Made by a program: the position numbers and the translations under genes. A stretch of 64,000 bases of DNA from Streptomyces tendae. Lineage in GTDB: Bacteria > Actinomycetota > Actinomycetes > Streptomycetales > Streptomycetaceae. The stretch's first letter is position 1; each line of letters opens with the position of its first letter. The notes under the pieces are model-generated. The model saw only the letters and a program-made list of their open reading frames with translations, ran no database searches and was not told where the DNA came from. The stretch is taken from the NCBI RefSeq assembly GCF_014650435.1, contig NZ_BMUY01000011.1, positions 186,001-250,000 on the forward strand, written 5' to 3'. Shown in pieces: positions 28,456 through 37,396 of the stretch.

Positions 28456-31400
28456 TCAGCGGCGGCGCTTCCTCGGTCGCGGCACCTCCAGCTCCTCCAG
28501 GCGCGGTCCGTCCCCGTCCTGGACGCGCTGCCAGGCATCCCGGTACACCGCGGCCACGGGCCGGGTGGGCACGACGACTCCCAGGACGGGTGCCTCCCCC
28601 TCCAGCAGGTCGTACATCGGCAGCTTCCACCGCTCCAGCGGCAGGTGCGGGTTGCCCGGCTGGGTCCAGCCGCCGGGCAGGAACAGCGAGCGTCCTGCCT
28701 TGGCGCGGCTGCCCTCGAGCACCAGGTCGGTGGCGGCGAGCTCGGCCCGGGCGGCGCGCAACCGGGCGGTGCCGCCGCGCTGCCCGCCCCAGCCGGTCCA
28801 GCGTGCGGTGTTGCGGTCGGTGGGGTCCGGCATGGCGAGCAGCATCAGGTACAGGACGGCGGCGTCCTCGCCGATGCCGTACCGCTTGGCGGCCTCGCCG
28901 ACCAGGTCGGGCACGGAGCGGGCGGGGTCCTGCGGCCACCACAGCCCGTCCGCGTCGCGCTCGCCGGCCAGGGGGTTGCCCGGATCGGCGAGCAGTTCGG
29001 CGAACGGCCGGTCGTGGACCAGGCGCAGGGCCGTTTCCTGGGCGTTCGGCCGCTCACCGGTGTACAGCGCCGCGAGGTGGGGGTCGTGGCCGGCGGCGTC
29101 CAGCAGGGCCGTCCGGATGGCGGGGAGCGGTTCCGTCCGCTCGGTGCCCAGCACGACCGCGCCGTGGCGTTCGAAGTCGTCGCCGGTCTCCGTGGGGTCT
29201 CCGGCGGCCCGCCGGAACGCCTCCCAGTCGATCCCGCGCCGGTCGAGGGCGAGCAGCAGGCCGGGGTGGGCCAGTCGCTCGCGCAGTGCGGTCAGTACGC
29301 CGGGCAGGGTGGCCCGCAGCGGGTCGCCGGACGGGAGCCGGTGTGCGAGCCAGGCGGCCAGGGCCACCGACCCCTTGAGGACCGAGCTGTCGAAGCGGGG
29401 CGTCTGCTCGGCGGTCTCCACGTAGTAGCGGCCGAGGCTCCAGGTCAGGTCCGTCGTCAGGCGGGGCTCCGTGGCCAGGTCGACGAAGCCCCGCAGGGCG
29501 TGGGCGGGTGCCCAGCCGACGGGTTCGATCGTGCGGACGGCGTCGTGCAACACGTCTTCGGGCAGCGGGGTGCGTCTGCCCAGCCGCTCGTTCCACACCT
29601 CGGCCGCGCGGGCGGTGTCGGGGCCGTGCGTCCAGAGCCGGGACGGTTCGGTGGGCAGCAGGGCGGCCACCACGGCCCGCAGGGCGGCGCTGTCGAGCGA
29701 TCTCAGCTCGTCCTTGGACACGCGGGCGTCGGCCGACTTCACCCCGATGACCTTCAGGGTCGCGGAGGGCACGTTCGCGCGCTTGTCGTCGGTCTGCGGC
29801 ACGCCGACGAGCACCAGCCGGGCCGTGGTCGGGGTGACCCCGGTGAGCCGGGCGAACTCCTCGGCGGCCTCGGGGCGCCAGGGCACGGGGCCGCGCTCGG
29901 CCAGCTCGGCGCGGAAGGCGGCGACCCAGCCGGCAGCCCGCGTCGGCTCCGGCACGAACGGCTCCTCGGACACCGGCGTGTAGGGGGCCGGCGTCTCGAA
30001 GCGGCCGGACGGGTCGTGGTAAACCGCGCCGTAGTGCCTGCCCTTGACCTCGTGGGGTCCGTGCTCGCGGACGAACTGGTACCAGTCGTCGGGGAAGACC
30101 AGGAACGCGCCGCCCTCCAGGTCGAGCACGGTCCCCCTCCTGTACCCGTACGTGTCGCCCGGCCCGTCGAAGGTGTCCGGGTCGAAGGCCAGGTGCACCC
30201 GGCGCCAGTGGCCGGGGTCGAGCTCCGTCAGCCCGTGCGCGTCCAGTTCGCCGAGGAAGGTGTCCAAGGCTTGCCGGTGCTCCTCCACGGTGGCTTCCGA
30301 GGCCGCCCGGAGCGCCAGTACGGCGGGCAGTTCGGGCAGGGCCACCGCGTTCAGGTGCTCCAACGGCTCCCGCTTGGCGAGCGACAGGTGGAAGATGCCC
30401 GCGGGAGCCGGTTCGGTCAGGCCCTTCATCGACCGGGAGAGGAGCTGCGGCAGCTCGAAGAGGCTGTGCTGGAAGTCGTAGTACCAGCGCGCGTCGCGTT
30501 CGGTCAGGCCGGCGCCGTTCAGCGCGGAGGCGAGCAGGCGGTCGCCCAGCGCGGGCCGCGGTTCCTCCGGGGTGACGCCCCGGACCGCCGAGTCCAGCCG
30601 GGCGAGCAGCCCGTCCAGCACACGCTGCTGCTCGGCGGCGTAGCGCGCCACGCCGGTGATGCCCCGGAGCAGGGCTTCGTGGGTGACCTCCGGGAACAGG
30701 GTGCGGACGGGTTCGAGCACTGCTTCCCGGTCTGCCGTCCCGGCCTCCGCCGCTCCGTCCCCGGTCGTCTCGGCCACGGCGGCCGCCAGCAGTGCCGCCG
30801 CGACATCGTCGCCGACCCGGCGGAGTGCCGCGGAGCCCTGCGGGTCGCGGGGCCTCAGCAGGTGCCAGTAGCGCAGGGGCGGCAGCACCGGGGTACCCGT
30901 GGAGAACGGGCCGGCCGTCTGATCACGGTTGAACCGGGCGAGCACCGCGTGGTCGGAGTCCCGCAGCTGGATGTCGTTCGACCATCGCAGGACGGTGACG
31001 GCCCGGTCGGTACCGGGGAAGACCAGCACGTTCTCCGGGTTTCCGCCCACGCGCCACGGGACGACGACGGAGCGGCCGGCCAGGTCCTCTCCCTGCCGGG
31101 AGCGGTCGGGCCGGATGATCACCCGCCAGCCGATCAGCCCGTCCACCGGGGCGCACACCGGGCCCGGTTCGGCGGACGGGGCGGGCAGCAGCCAGGAGGG
31201 GCCGAGGGTGCTGCCCTCGGGTGCGGCGCGCAGTCCCTCGGCGAACCAGTCCGGGCCGCCGCGCTCCCCCTCGGTGTCGTCGGCCGGGTCGTAGGCGTGC
31301 CAGGTGCTGTTCTTCTCGCGGGACCAGTCGTCGACCCAGACCCAGTACGAGGTGCCGTCGCTGATCACCCGCCGCCGCCACGGGACGTGGGTGTCCCCGG

Positions 31401-33513
31401 CCCGCAGCACGCCGCGGCCGGTGGTGATGCCGCCCCCGGGGAGCGGGAGCGAGGCGGGCGGCATGCCGTTCGTCCCGCCGCTGCCGTCCGCGTGGCAGGT
31501 GAAGGAGTCGTGGACGGCGCCGACGAGTTCGGTCGTCGGCGAGATGCCCGTGTCGGGGTGGTACCAGTAGCCGTAAGAGGTGGACGTGGCGGACACGTAC
31601 CAGGAGACGAGCAGTCCGCCGTCCACGTACCGGACGTCGGGGCGGCCCGCGTCGTCCGGCAGGCGCAGTTCGTGACTGAGGACCGTGCCCCGCGTGCCGA
31701 GAACCCGGGCGTGCGTGCCCTGAAGGACGACAAGGTGCGGCCATGCCTCGGCCACGCGTGTCGCGCGGGCCTCCTGTGGGGACGCGGACGAGCCGATCGC
31801 CTCGTCCCAGGCGGGCCAGCCCAGTTCGTCGACCAGCCCGTTCCGCAGCGCGCGGGCGAGTACGGGCGCCATGCCGGTGCCCAGCGCGTCCCGCACCTCC
31901 TGCTCGGCGGTCGCCAGGATCTCGCCCGGCAGCCAGTTCAGCGTCTGGAACGGGCCACTGCTGAGGGCGAAGTCGCCCAGTCCGCTGGTGAGGTACTCGC
32001 GGCTGACCCCGGCCACCCACTCGGCGAGCATCGGGCGGCCGCCCGGCGACTCGGCCAGCCGGGACACGGTGCGCTTGTCGATGCCCTCGCGTTCGTAGGT
32101 GGGGCAGCCGCTCCGGAAGACTTCCCGGAAGCGGGTGTCGGCCGCCAGGGCGAGGAGGTCGCGCCGTTCGTCGCCGGCCGCCCAGTCCTGGAGGTTGAGC
32201 CACGGGCGGTCCTCGGGGTCGCCGACGGGGACGTCCAGGGCGAGGAGCTGGTCGAGGAGGTTGACGTCGCCGACCGGGGGCCGCAACGTACCGTTCTCGT
32301 CGTTCAGTTCGGCGCGGAGGGCACCGGCCATGCGGTCGAGGAGGGGGTACAGCTCGGAGGGCGCGATGGACCGCTCGTGGGTGCGGCACAGGGCGAGGAA
32401 CCTGCGGGCCCAGCCGGCGGTGCCGTCGGGGGACCGGGCCTCGGCGGGCAGCGTGGCGTCGCACAGTCCCTCGCTGGCGCCGGTCTTCTCCAGCAGGTCG
32501 AGCCACTGCCCCAGTTCCTCGTGCTCCCACTCCGAGGGGAGCAGTCCGAGCAGGGTGCCGCGGGCGGCGGGTTCGCGCCGGGTCAGTTCCAGCAGGGCGG
32601 CCCGGTGGGCCTTCCACCAGCCGGGCGGCGCCTTGAGGGTGCCGGGCAGCGGCAGCACCTCGCGCAGGTACGCCATCTCCTCGACGAGGGCGTTCTTGCC
32701 GGCGACGGCCTTCGCCAGCTTCCGCAACTCACCCGCGCCGGGGCTCGACGGGGCCACGCCGTGCGCGGCGAGCCGGACGAAGAGGCCGCGCAGGTGCCGG
32801 TAGGCGGTGGCGGCCGGCACCCTGGACGAGAGTCCCTTGGCGTAACTGGACAGCACCTTGGTCGGCATGGCGTCGGCGAGGGCGAACTCCAGGAACACCG
32901 CGTCCATGCGGGCCTCGTCGAACGGCAGGGCGTGGGCCGTCTCGGCCTTGCGCGCGTTGACGAACATCTGGGAGCCGTACGCCTTGTCGCCGGCGGCCAG
33001 GAACACCCGGCCGGCCTCCTCGTAGAAGGTGGGCAGGAAGTGCGGCACGGAACCCGCGAGGCGCGCGCCGATCGACTCGTAGGTGGCGCGGGCCTTCTTC
33101 GCCCGGGCGCGCACCGTCCGCGCGACCTTGTTCATCTCCTCGACGAGCGACATCGCGAGATGGCCGTCGGAGGGGTGACGGACCAGCACCCACTCGGGGA
33201 AGCCCATGGCCCGGTGCTGTCCGACGCCGACCTCGACCGGCTCGCCCACGGGCAGCAGTCCGAGGAATCCGCCTCCGTCCCCGGCTGCGGGATCTCCTGC
33301 GGATTCTCCTGCGGCGGGCTCCGTGCCGGACGGGTCGGCGGGCGTCAGGCGTACGACGATCCGGTCGTCCAGACCCGGATGCCGGTAGGCCCGGGTGAAC
33401 ACGGGCACGGCCCGGTCGCCTCCCCCGGTGGTGCCGGGCGGCAGTACGGCTCCGGCGCGCAGCAGCTCCGCCACCTCTTCCGCCGCCCCGTGCCGTGTCG
33501 TGCCGTCGCTCAT
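28456..33513 (-). CDS. large uncharacterised protein of the yeh-like operon
   Basis: A 1,685-residue protein I do not recognise. There is no signal peptide or membrane segment, so it should be cytoplasmic. About residues 1-600 are helical. A middle section (about 600-950) is rich in Trp/Tyr/Gly turns (for example GTSYWVWVDDWSREKN) and looks like beta-propeller or beta-sandwich repeats. A long C-terminal half is helical again and ends in a PRPRKRRR tail that could bind nucleic acid. No P-loop was found, so it does not replace the missing MoxR ATPase. It starts 40 bases after the DUF4132 gene. It probably acts with the vWA and SWIM proteins encoded downstream. Confidence 0.75.
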   Translation of the reverse strand: MSDGTTRHGAAEEVAELLRAGAVLPPGTTGGGDRAVPVFTRAYRHPGLDDRIVVRLTPADPSGTEPAAGESAGDPAAGDGGGFLGLLPVGEPVEVGVGQHRAMGFPEWVLVRHPSDGHLAMSLVEEMNKVARTVRARAKKARATYESIGARLAGSVPHFLPTFYEEAGRVFLAAGDKAYGSQMFVNARKAETAHALPFDEARMDAVFLEFALADAMPTKVLSSYAKGLSSRVPAATAYRHLRGLFVRLAAHGVAPSSPGAGELRKLAKAVAGKNALVEEMAYLREVLPLPGTLKAPPGWWKAHRAALLELTRREPAARGTLLGLLPSEWEHEELGQWLDLLEKTGASEGLCDATLPAEARSPDGTAGWARRFLALCRTHERSIAPSELYPLLDRMAGALRAELNDENGTLRPPVGDVNLLDQLLALDVPVGDPEDRPWLNLQDWAAGDERRDLLALAADTRFREVFRSGCPTYEREGIDKRTVSRLAESPGGRPMLAEWVAGVSREYLTSGLGDFALSSGPFQTLNWLPGEILATAEQEVRDALGTGMAPVLARALRNGLVDELGWPAWDEAIGSSASPQEARATRVAEAWPHLVVLQGTHARVLGTRGTVLSHELRLPDDAGRPDVRYVDGGLLVSWYVSATSTSYGYWYHPDTGISPTTELVGAVHDSFTCHADGSGGTNGMPPASLPLPGGGITTGRGVLRAGDTHVPWRRRVISDGTSYWVWVDDWSREKNSTWHAYDPADDTEGERGGPDWFAEGLRAAPEGSTLGPSWLLPAPSAEPGPVCAPVDGLIGWRVIIRPDRSRQGEDLAGRSVVVPWRVGGNPENVLVFPGTDRAVTVLRWSNDIQLRDSDHAVLARFNRDQTAGPFSTGTPVLPPLRYWHLLRPRDPQGSAALRRVGDDVAAALLAAAVAETTGDGAAEAGTADREAVLEPVRTLFPEVTHEALLRGITGVARYAAEQQRVLDGLLARLDSAVRGVTPEEPRPALGDRLLASALNGAGLTERDARWYYDFQHSLFELPQLLSRSMKGLTEPAPAGIFHLSLAKREPLEHLNAVALPELPAVLALRAASEATVEEHRQALDTFLGELDAHGLTELDPGHWRRVHLAFDPDTFDGPGDTYGYRRGTVLDLEGGAFLVFPDDWYQFVREHGPHEVKGRHYGAVYHDPSGRFETPAPYTPVSEEPFVPEPTRAAGWVAAFRAELAERGPVPWRPEAAEEFARLTGVTPTTARLVLVGVPQTDDKRANVPSATLKVIGVKSADARVSKDELRSLDSAALRAVVAALLPTEPSRLWTHGPDTARAAEVWNERLGRRTPLPEDVLHDAVRTIEPVGWAPAHALRGFVDLATEPRLTTDLTWSLGRYYVETAEQTPRFDSSVLKGSVALAAWLAHRLPSGDPLRATLPGVLTALRERLAHPGLLLALDRRGIDWEAFRRAAGDPTETGDDFERHGAVVLGTERTEPLPAIRTALLDAAGHDPHLAALYTGERPNAQETALRLVHDRPFAELLADPGNPLAGERDADGLWWPQDPARSVPDLVGEAAKRYGIGEDAAVLYLMLLAMPDPTDRNTARWTGWGGQRGGTARLRAARAELAATDLVLEGSRAKAGRSLFLPGGWTQPGNPHLPLERWKLPMYDLLEGEAPVLGVVVPTRPVAAVYRDAWQRVQDGDGPRLEELEVPRPRKRRR

Positions 33514-33553
33514 GATCGCGTGCCTTTCGTGGGTGTGCGTATCGCTGTGGCGT

Positions 33554-34435
33554 TCACTCGGCGCCGTCCGTGGGCACGGTGCGGCCCGCGTGCAGGGCCG
33601 CCGCCATCCGCATGCCCTCGGAATAGGCGACGGGGCCGACCTCGTGCAGCGGAAGGCTCCGGTACCCGTCCCCGTGGCTCCAGCTCAGGCCGCCGGTCCA
33701 TGCCTTGTCCTCCGTGTAGGGGTCGCTCATGCCGACGGAGGCGGTGAAGACACGACCGCCGTCCCGGACGCGGTCGACGATGCGGCTCCCGGAGATCTGG
33801 TAACCGAGGGAGGTGGCGCGGGCGGACAGGTGGAACCACGAGCGGTACTCCGCGCCCGCGAACTCGTTGACCACGTCGGTGTCGCCGTCCTCGGCCGCCC
33901 CGGGAGCCGGCCAGGTGGCCCGGTGGATCTGCTCCACGCCCTGCACGACACCCAACTCTGCTGCGAAGGTGCGCAGTTCCTCCAGGTCGGGGAGGAGCAC
34001 CGGGTGGGGCATGGTGACCGTACGGGGGGTCAGGCGGACGGTCTCGCCGTCCAGGTTCACCACCCGCAGCCCGTCCGACTCGTCCGCGTCGCGCAGGAAG
34101 CCGACCTCGTCGGGGCCCTCGCCGACCACGACGATGTCACGCAGCGCCGCCTGCCACGCCTCGTCTGGCCACACGCGGGCGAGCAGCCCGGTCGGCACCG
34201 GGAGGGAGGACACCATCCAGTTGTCGACCTGCGCCGCGCACTCGGCGGCGTGCCGGTCCAGCCACTCGGCGAAGCGCTGGAGTTCGACCACCTCGGGGCG
34301 GTCCCGTATCTCCGCGGGCAGCGTCCGCTCCCGCTTCCCCTCCGTCGCCGTCCCCGTCGCCGAGGTGGGCCGCGCCACCACCCGGCCCTCCACCAGGGCG
34401 ACTTCGTACCTGTCGCCCGCTGCCAGCCAACCCAT
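33554..34435 (-). CDS. DUF4132-domain protein (YehI/MolR-like C-terminal part)
   Basis: A 293-residue protein whose central region matches the DUF4132 pattern: EAWQAALRDIVVV, GFLRDADESDGLRVVNLDGE and the stretch VTMPHPVLLPDLEELR followed by LGVVQGVEQ. E. coli YehI joins this domain to a WGR domain in a protein of more than 1,000 residues. Here only the DUF4132 end is present. The open frame reaches 34522, but MGWLAAGDRYEV at 34435 has a GAGAGG ribosome-binding site and is preferred. It is the first gene of the operon. Function unknown. Confidence 0.78.
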   Translation of the reverse strand: MGWLAAGDRYEVALVEGRVVARPTSATGTATEGKRERTLPAEIRDRPEVVELQRFAEWLDRHAAECAAQVDNWMVSSLPVPTGLLARVWPDEAWQAALRDIVVVGEGPDEVGFLRDADESDGLRVVNLDGETVRLTPRTVTMPHPVLLPDLEELRTFAAELGVVQGVEQIHRATWPAPGAAEDGDTDVVNEFAGAEYRSWFHLSARATSLGYQISGSRIVDRVRDGGRVFTASVGMSDPYTEDKAWTGGLSWSHGDGYRSLPLHEVGPVAYSEGMRMAAALHAGRTVPTDGAE

Positions 34436-34995
34436 CAGCTCTTCGCCTCTCCCACTACTAGGTACACACGGCACAGCACACGGGGCCCCTGAATCGGCAC
34501 ACTCCGCTGTGGCGTTGGCCAAAGACTAGGGGCACCCACCGACAGCCTCGGGAGCCGACCGCGCGGTGCCTTTCGCGCCAGATTGGACAGCGGCGGCTTT
34601 CGGCCGGGCCCGGTATCGCCCGGACCGCGGGCCGGTGGGGCCCGGACCGCGGGCCGGCCGGGCCCGGGCGGCGCGCGCGGCCGGCCGCGGGCCGCGGAAA
34701 CCGCCCTGGCCAGGACGCCAGGGGCCGCCACGCGAAGACTGCGGACTCTCGTCGGTTCACGCACGGGCCGAAGTCGTCCGGCGGATTGGTGTGTTATCCG
34801 CCCTTCTTCTCCGCCGCACCCGTCTCGATCGTCCCCCGACAAGGCTCTGACGACGGCGAATTGCCTCCGATGCGGTTCGCACGTGCGTACGCGTCGTGTT
34901 CCGCCGTCCCGGATGGGGGCACATGGCCCGATGGCGCGGGGGCGCGCGGAGCCCGGCGGCCCGAACGGGGCCGCCGCTGACAAGGGGTGGGGGAG
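34436..34995. promoter_or_regulatory. 560-bp divergent intergenic region upstream of ramR
   Basis: No credible gene. It must hold the promoters of the yeh-like operon (leftward) and of ramR (rightward). CCCGGACCGCGGGCCGG occurs twice as a direct repeat (34619-34635 and 34641-34657, 22-base period) and is itself rich in short palindromes. The 200 bases before ramR are less GC-rich (for example GGATTGGTGTGTTATCC) and the likely place of its promoter. AAGGGG at 34982 is the ramR ribosome-binding site. Confidence 0.6.
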
Positions 34996-35595
34996 ATGGT
35001 TCGTATTGCCGTGGTGCACGACGAGAAACTGCTGCGGTCGGCACTGGTGCAACTGCTCAGATCCGACGACACGCTGGACGTGTCCTCGCACTGCCTCGAC
35101 GCCGACGGTCCGGAGCTGGGTGCGGCATTGCCCGCCGACGTCTGTGTCGTGGACGGAGAGTGCCTGACGGGGCCGGAGGACGGAGGCGCCGGACGCCTGC
35201 GGGCCCGGTACGGGGACCGGCTCGTGGTCCTGGCGACGGCCAAGCGGCCGGGAGTGCTGCGCCGGGCCTTCGACGGGGGCGCCCTCGGGCTGGTCGACAA
35301 GAACGCCCCGGCCCATCGGCTGATCACCGCCGTGCACACGGTCGCCCAGGGCGAACGCTTCCTGGACGAGACGCTCACCGTGGCCCTGCTGAAGGGCGCG
35401 GAGATGCCGCTGACCACGAGGGAACTTGGCGTGCTGGCCCTGGCTTCGCAGGGGGCGCCGATCGCCGAGATCGCGGCGCGTCTGCACCTGTCCCGGGGAA
35501 CGGTCCGCAACTACATGGCCACGGCGGTCCGGAAGGTGGGTGCCCGCAACCGCGTCGACGCGATCCGCATCGTCCAGAGCGCCGGCTGGACCTGA
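34996..35595 (+). CDS. ramR: orphan response regulator activating the SapB genes
   Basis: A 199-residue NarL/FixJ-type regulator. The receiver domain (1-120) has D9/E10, the phospho-acceptor aspartate D53 (CVVDGE) and the conserved lysine in LVDKNAP. The LuxR-type HTH is at about 135-195 (LTTRELGVLALASQGAPIAEIAARLHLSRGTVRNYM). No sensor kinase gene is adjacent, as is known for RamR. In S. coelicolor RamR activates ramCSAB and is needed for aerial hyphae on rich medium. It converges on ramB, the reverse of the usual side-by-side orientation with its target promoter, which lies 7 kb away in front of ramC. Confidence 0.95.
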   Translation: MVRIAVVHDEKLLRSALVQLLRSDDTLDVSSHCLDADGPELGAALPADVCVVDGECLTGPEDGGAGRLRARYGDRLVVLATAKRPGVLRRAFDGGALGLVDKNAPAHRLITAVHTVAQGERFLDETLTVALLKGAEMPLTTRELGVLALASQGAPIAEIAARLHLSRGTVRNYMATAVRKVGARNRVDAIRIVQSAGWT

Positions 35596-35599
35596 CGCG

Positions 35600-37396
35600 T
35601 CATGAGTTCCAGTGTCCCGTCAGTTCCCGGTAGAGAGGCGAACGGCCCAGCAGTTCGGCGTGCCTACCGCACTGCGCCCGTACGCCGTCCAGCACCAGTG
35701 TCCGGTCCGCACGGACCGCCGAGGACAGCCGGTGCGCCACCACGACGAGGGTTCCGGCCCGCCCGGCGAGGGCCTCCTCGGCGCGGGCCTCGGAGGCCGG
35801 GTCGAGATGGCAGGTGGCCTCGTCGAGCAGCAGCAGGGGGGCGGGCGACAGGTACGCGCGGACCAGCGCGACCAGTTGCCGCTCCCCCGGCGAGAGCTCG
35901 GCGGGGCGCACCGTGGCGTCCAGCCCGCCCAGCCGCTCGACCAGGGGCCCGAGACCGAACGCCCCGACCGCCGCGTCGAGTTCGGTCCGGCACGCGTCCG
36001 TCCTCAGGTACGCGAGATTGTCGCCGACGGTGCCGGAGAACACGTAGGCGTCCTGCGGGACCAGCACCCGGAGTGCGGCGAGCTCGGCGGCGGGGCGCCC
36101 CGTCACCGGGCGGCCGGCCACGCGTACCTCGCCGCGGCTCGGCGCGAGCGTTCCCGCGACGAGGCGGGTGAGGGTCGACTTCCCGATGCCGCTCGGTCCC
36201 ACGACGGCGAGGTGTTCACCCGGCGCGACGCACAGGTCGAGCGCGTCGAGCACGGGCTCGGCGCGGACGCCGTAGGACAGGGTGACGGCCCGCAGTTCCA
36301 GCGCCGGGGCCGCGGCGGTGTCCACCGCGAAAGCCGCCACCGGTGCGCTCGCGATGCTCGGCTCCGGCTCCGGCTCCAGCCCCGACCCCAGCTCCACCTC
36401 CACCTCCACCTCCGGCTCCGGCTCCGGCTCCGGGCCGAGGATCCGGTCGAGGACGACCAGCAGCCGGGACCCCGCCGCGCCCAGCGCGGTCATCAGGGTG
36501 TGCAGGGCGGGCAGCAGGGACTGGACGAGGTAGGTGAACGCGCCCAGCAACGCCCCCACGCTCACCCCGTGCCCGCGCAGCCACTCCACCGCCACCAGCA
36601 GCGCGAGCACGGGCAGGTGGCCCGCGACGCCGAGCGCCGCCGTACGCACCGCCGCCCAACCGGCCAGCGTCCGGGCCGCCGCGGCGGCGTCGGCGACCAG
36701 GTCCGCGCCGCTCCGCTCCGTCCCGGGTCCGGTCCCGCAGGCGGCGAGGTCCCGCAACGCCGTACGCGCCCGCGCCGCGTGGTCGCCCAACGCCTCGTCG
36801 GCCGCCAGGGCCCGGCGTTGGGCGGCCGCCATGGGCCGCAGCGTGAACAGGAACAGCGCGAGCCCGGCCGCCAGCGGGGGCAGCACCACCACGAGCAGGG
36901 CCGGGTGCAGGGACAGCAGGCCGAGCAGCGCGCCGGCGGCGGTGAAGACGAAGGACCGCAGGGTGAGGACGAGGCCGGCGAAGCTGTCCCGGGCGATCTC
37001 GACCTGGTTCGTCAGCCGCGAGACGGCCGCGCGGTCCGTCCCGCCGGGTCCGCCCTGTGCCGCCCGGGCCATGGACCGGTCGACCGCACGCCGCACCAGG
37101 CCGTCGCGCAGCGGCTCCGTCACCCCGGCGAGCTGCGCGAACACGCCCCGGACGACCCGGGCGCCGGACAATACGGCGACCAGCGCGATCCCGAGCCACA
37201 GCAGTCCCCGGCGCGGATCACCGGCGAGGAACCCCTCGTCGACGGAGCGCGCGACCGCGTGGCCGACCAGAAACGCCTGCCCCGACTCGGCCAGCGACCA
37301 GAGCGCGAGCCGTACCAGCACGCCCTTGCGGTGGGCGAGGAAGCGGCGGGCCGGCGGTGCGAGGCGGCGCAGTGTCCCGGCCTCGGCGGACGTCAC
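35600..37396 (-). CDS. ramB: ABC transporter, SapB export (catalytic half)
   Basis: A 598-residue half-transporter with six membrane helices (about 25-310) and a nucleotide-binding domain. Walker A is GPSGIGKST (400-408), Walker B LLLLDE with the catalytic glutamate at 526, and the H-loop VVVAHRLSS. The ABC signature is LSPGERQ instead of LSGGQ, so RamB's own signature is degenerate while its Walker B is intact. Residues about 320-350 form an odd acidic linker of EP and EV repeats. The GTG start overlaps ramA by four bases. It pairs with RamA to export SapB precursor or product. Last gene of ramCSAB. Confidence 0.93.
   Translation of the reverse strand: MTSAEAGTLRRLAPPARRFLAHRKGVLVRLALWSLAESGQAFLVGHAVARSVDEGFLAGDPRRGLLWLGIALVAVLSGARVVRGVFAQLAGVTEPLRDGLVRRAVDRSMARAAQGGPGGTDRAAVSRLTNQVEIARDSFAGLVLTLRSFVFTAAGALLGLLSLHPALLVVVLPPLAAGLALFLFTLRPMAAAQRRALAADEALGDHAARARTALRDLAACGTGPGTERSGADLVADAAAAARTLAGWAAVRTAALGVAGHLPVLALLVAVEWLRGHGVSVGALLGAFTYLVQSLLPALHTLMTALGAAGSRLLVVLDRILGPEPEPEPEVEVEVELGSGLEPEPEPSIASAPVAAFAVDTAAAPALELRAVTLSYGVRAEPVLDALDLCVAPGEHLAVVGPSGIGKSTLTRLVAGTLAPSRGEVRVAGRPVTGRPAAELAALRVLVPQDAYVFSGTVGDNLAYLRTDACRTELDAAVGAFGLGPLVERLGGLDATVRPAELSPGERQLVALVRAYLSPAPLLLLDEATCHLDPASEARAEEALAGRAGTLVVVAHRLSSAVRADRTLVLDGVRAQCGRHAELLGRSPLYRELTGHWNS
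36355..36435. repeat. hexanucleotide repeat encoding the acidic RamB linker
   Basis: Runs of GGCTCC and CACCTC hexamers (plus strand) encode alternating Glu-Pro and Glu-Val residues between the membrane and ATPase domains of RamB. The pattern suggests growth by replication slippage. Confidence 0.8.

Noticed and set aside
28357..33747. A plus-strand open frame of about 1,800 codons antisense to the yeh-like operon.
   Set aside because: It is the mirror of the real minus-strand gene, rich in Gly/Arg/Pro/Gln/His, with no motifs and no ribosome-binding site. Long antisense frames are expected at this GC content.
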